Assembly (NCBI GenBank): GCA_002480735.1
Contig: DLCS01000212.1
Coordinates: 4,388-10,632, forward strand
DNA from: Bacillaceae bacterium UBA7792
GTDB taxonomy: Bacteria; Bacillota; Bacilli; Bacillales; Cytobacillaceae
Length of the DNA stretch: 6,245 bases
Direction: 5' to 3'
In this document: in pieces, positions 5,893 to 6,245 of the stretch
How the letters are laid out: every line of letters starts with the position of its first letter
Position numbering within the stretch: position 1 is the stretch's first letter
Translations under genes and position numbers: made by a program
The notes under the pieces: model-generated
What the model was told of the DNA's origin: nothing
Database searches by the model: none
Seen by the model: only the letters and a program-made list of their open reading frames with translations

Positions 5893-5918
5893 AAAAAACG
5901 CCTCAGTTGAGAGCGTTT
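5893..5918 (-). terminator. Primary terminator of yozE
   Basis: AAACGC (5896-5901) and GCGTTT (5913-5918) form a stem around an 11-nt loop that can add inner pairs. On the minus strand it is followed by a T run (TTTTTTA). It lies 6 bp past the yozE stop. Confidence 0.75.
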
Positions 5919-5924
5919 ATTGGA

Positions 5925-6122
5925 CTATCTTTTTTCATGTAATAAGTACATTTCCCATGCGTCATCAAATACGGTCATGCTTGGAAGATATTGTCCATTT
6001 AGTTCCAAGTAACGACTTAACTCGTCATAATCCTCACTGTTTTTTGGAAAGCCATGATCAAGGAAGGCATCATTGGCAAATTGACTAATGGCATTACTCG
6101 GCTTGGGATGCCTGTATTTCAT
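5925..6122 (-). CDS. yozE: YozE family (UPF0346) protein, open part only; true N-terminus cut by a stop codon
   Basis: The 65-residue open frame reads MKYRHPKPSNAISQFANDAF and then FPKNSEDYDELSRYLELNGQ, which is plainly the YozE family, small SAM-like helical proteins of unknown function. Family members start about nine residues earlier, with a conserved K-S-F-Y-H-(Y/F)-L stretch before this methionine, for about 74 residues in all. Here those residues are present upstream in frame, but the tyrosine codon is TAA (6132-6134). ATG 6122 has no ribosome site; the real one (AAAAGGGG, 6159-6166) serves ATG 6149. Either the gene is a recent pseudogene, or it survives by re-initiation at 6122 without part of the first helix, or the base is a sequencing error. 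The rest of the frame shows no decay. It is flanked by a promoter and tandem terminators as a single-gene unit. Confidence 0.85.
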   Translation of the reverse strand: MKYRHPKPSNAISQFANDAFLDHGFPKNSEDYDELSRYLELNGQYLPSMTVFDDAWEMYLLHEKR

Positions 6123-6149
6123 AAGAAAATGTTAAAAGGATTTCAACAT
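6123..6149 (-). pseudogene. yozE: Interrupted 5' end of yozE (ATG, four codons, TAA, three codons)
   Basis: Read in the yozE frame this gives M-L-K-S-F-stop-H-F-L, directly joined to MKYRHPKP. It matches the conserved YozE start except for TAA where Tyr (TAT or TAC) is expected, a single-base difference. AAAAGGGG lies 9 bases before this ATG, showing that translation was designed to begin here. Confidence 0.75.
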
Positions 6150-6184
6150 ACAATATTTCCCCTTTTGCTTTCAATATGTCTTTT

Positions 6185-6214
6185 ACTATATCGGATTTCC
6201 ACCAAGCCCGTCTA
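6185..6214 (-). promoter_or_regulatory. Sigma-A-type promoter of yozE
   Basis: On the minus strand TAGACG (6209-6214, 4 of 6 against the -35 consensus) and TATAGT (6185-6190, 5 of 6 against the -10) are 18 bp apart. Transcription would start near 6178, about 30 nt before ATG 6149, leaving room for the AAAAGGGG ribosome site. Confidence 0.5.
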
Positions 6215-6221
6215 CCCATAG

Positions 6222-6245
6222 AAAAATCCGATCGAATGATCGGAT
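6222..6245 (-). terminator. Terminator of an upstream minus-strand gene lying beyond the right edge
   Basis: ATCCGATC (6226-6233) and GATCGGAT (6238-6245) are perfect complements around a 4-nt GAAT loop. On the minus strand the stem runs into TTTTT (6222-6226). The stem may extend past the window. It should insulate yozE from its upstream neighbour. Confidence 0.7.

Noticed and set aside
5863..6112. 10-bp inverted repeat GGCATCCCAA (5863-5872) and TTGGGATGCC (6103-6112)
   Set aside because: Matches of this length are expected several times by chance in a window this size. One copy is YozE coding sequence and the other is a terminator stem.
6101..6220. Minus-strand frame starting at ATG 6220 (MGRRAWWKSD...) overlapping the yozE start in another frame
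   Set aside because: No ribosome site precedes it, it lies upstream of the predicted transcript start, and it ends inside yozE. It is most likely chance.

Overview
The window looks like a conserved chromosomal stretch from a low-GC, endospore-forming member of the Bacillaceae. Gene content and order resemble the Bacillus subtilis ctpA-yodJ-deoD-(yodL-yodM)-yozD-yodN-yozE neighbourhood. Here yodL and yodM are absent, and the space between deoD and yozD holds two tiny basic ORFs and a spo0M gene. The species cannot be named from the sequence alone. No rRNA, tRNA, CRISPR array, insertion sequence or phage gene is visible.

Layout. Most genes lie on the minus strand, so they read right to left. 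From the left edge they are: ctpA, a C-terminal processing protease missing its last codons; yodJ, a VanY-type D,D-carboxypeptidase lipoprotein; and deoD, a purine nucleoside phosphorylase with its own sigma-A-like promoter and terminator. Next come two 43-residue plus-strand ORFs with excellent ribosome binding sites, ended by an 18-bp hairpin shared with convergent spo0M. spo0M is preceded by a good match to a sigma-W (ECF) promoter. A short yozD gene follows, most likely starting at GTG. A 52-residue plus-strand ORF with one membrane segment then converges on yodN with only 7 bp between the stop codons. Last is yozE, whose coding sequence carries an in-frame TAA five codons after the start that the promoter and ribosome binding site indicate. 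No gene-free stretch exceeds 300 bases.

How the genes fit together. ctpA and yodJ act at the cell envelope, through regulated proteolysis and peptidoglycan peptide trimming. spo0M is a sporulation-control and envelope-stress associated arrestin-fold protein. deoD is nucleoside salvage. yozD, yodN and yozE are conserved Bacillus genes of unknown function. Each gene or pair is separated by its own hairpin or promoter signals, so the region reads as a row of short transcription units rather than one operon.

The points most worth checking are the nonsense codon in yozE, the unrecognised two-gene small-protein operon, the sigma-W-like promoter of spo0M, and the small membrane ORF facing yodN. I found no strong evidence for a wholly new multi-gene system.
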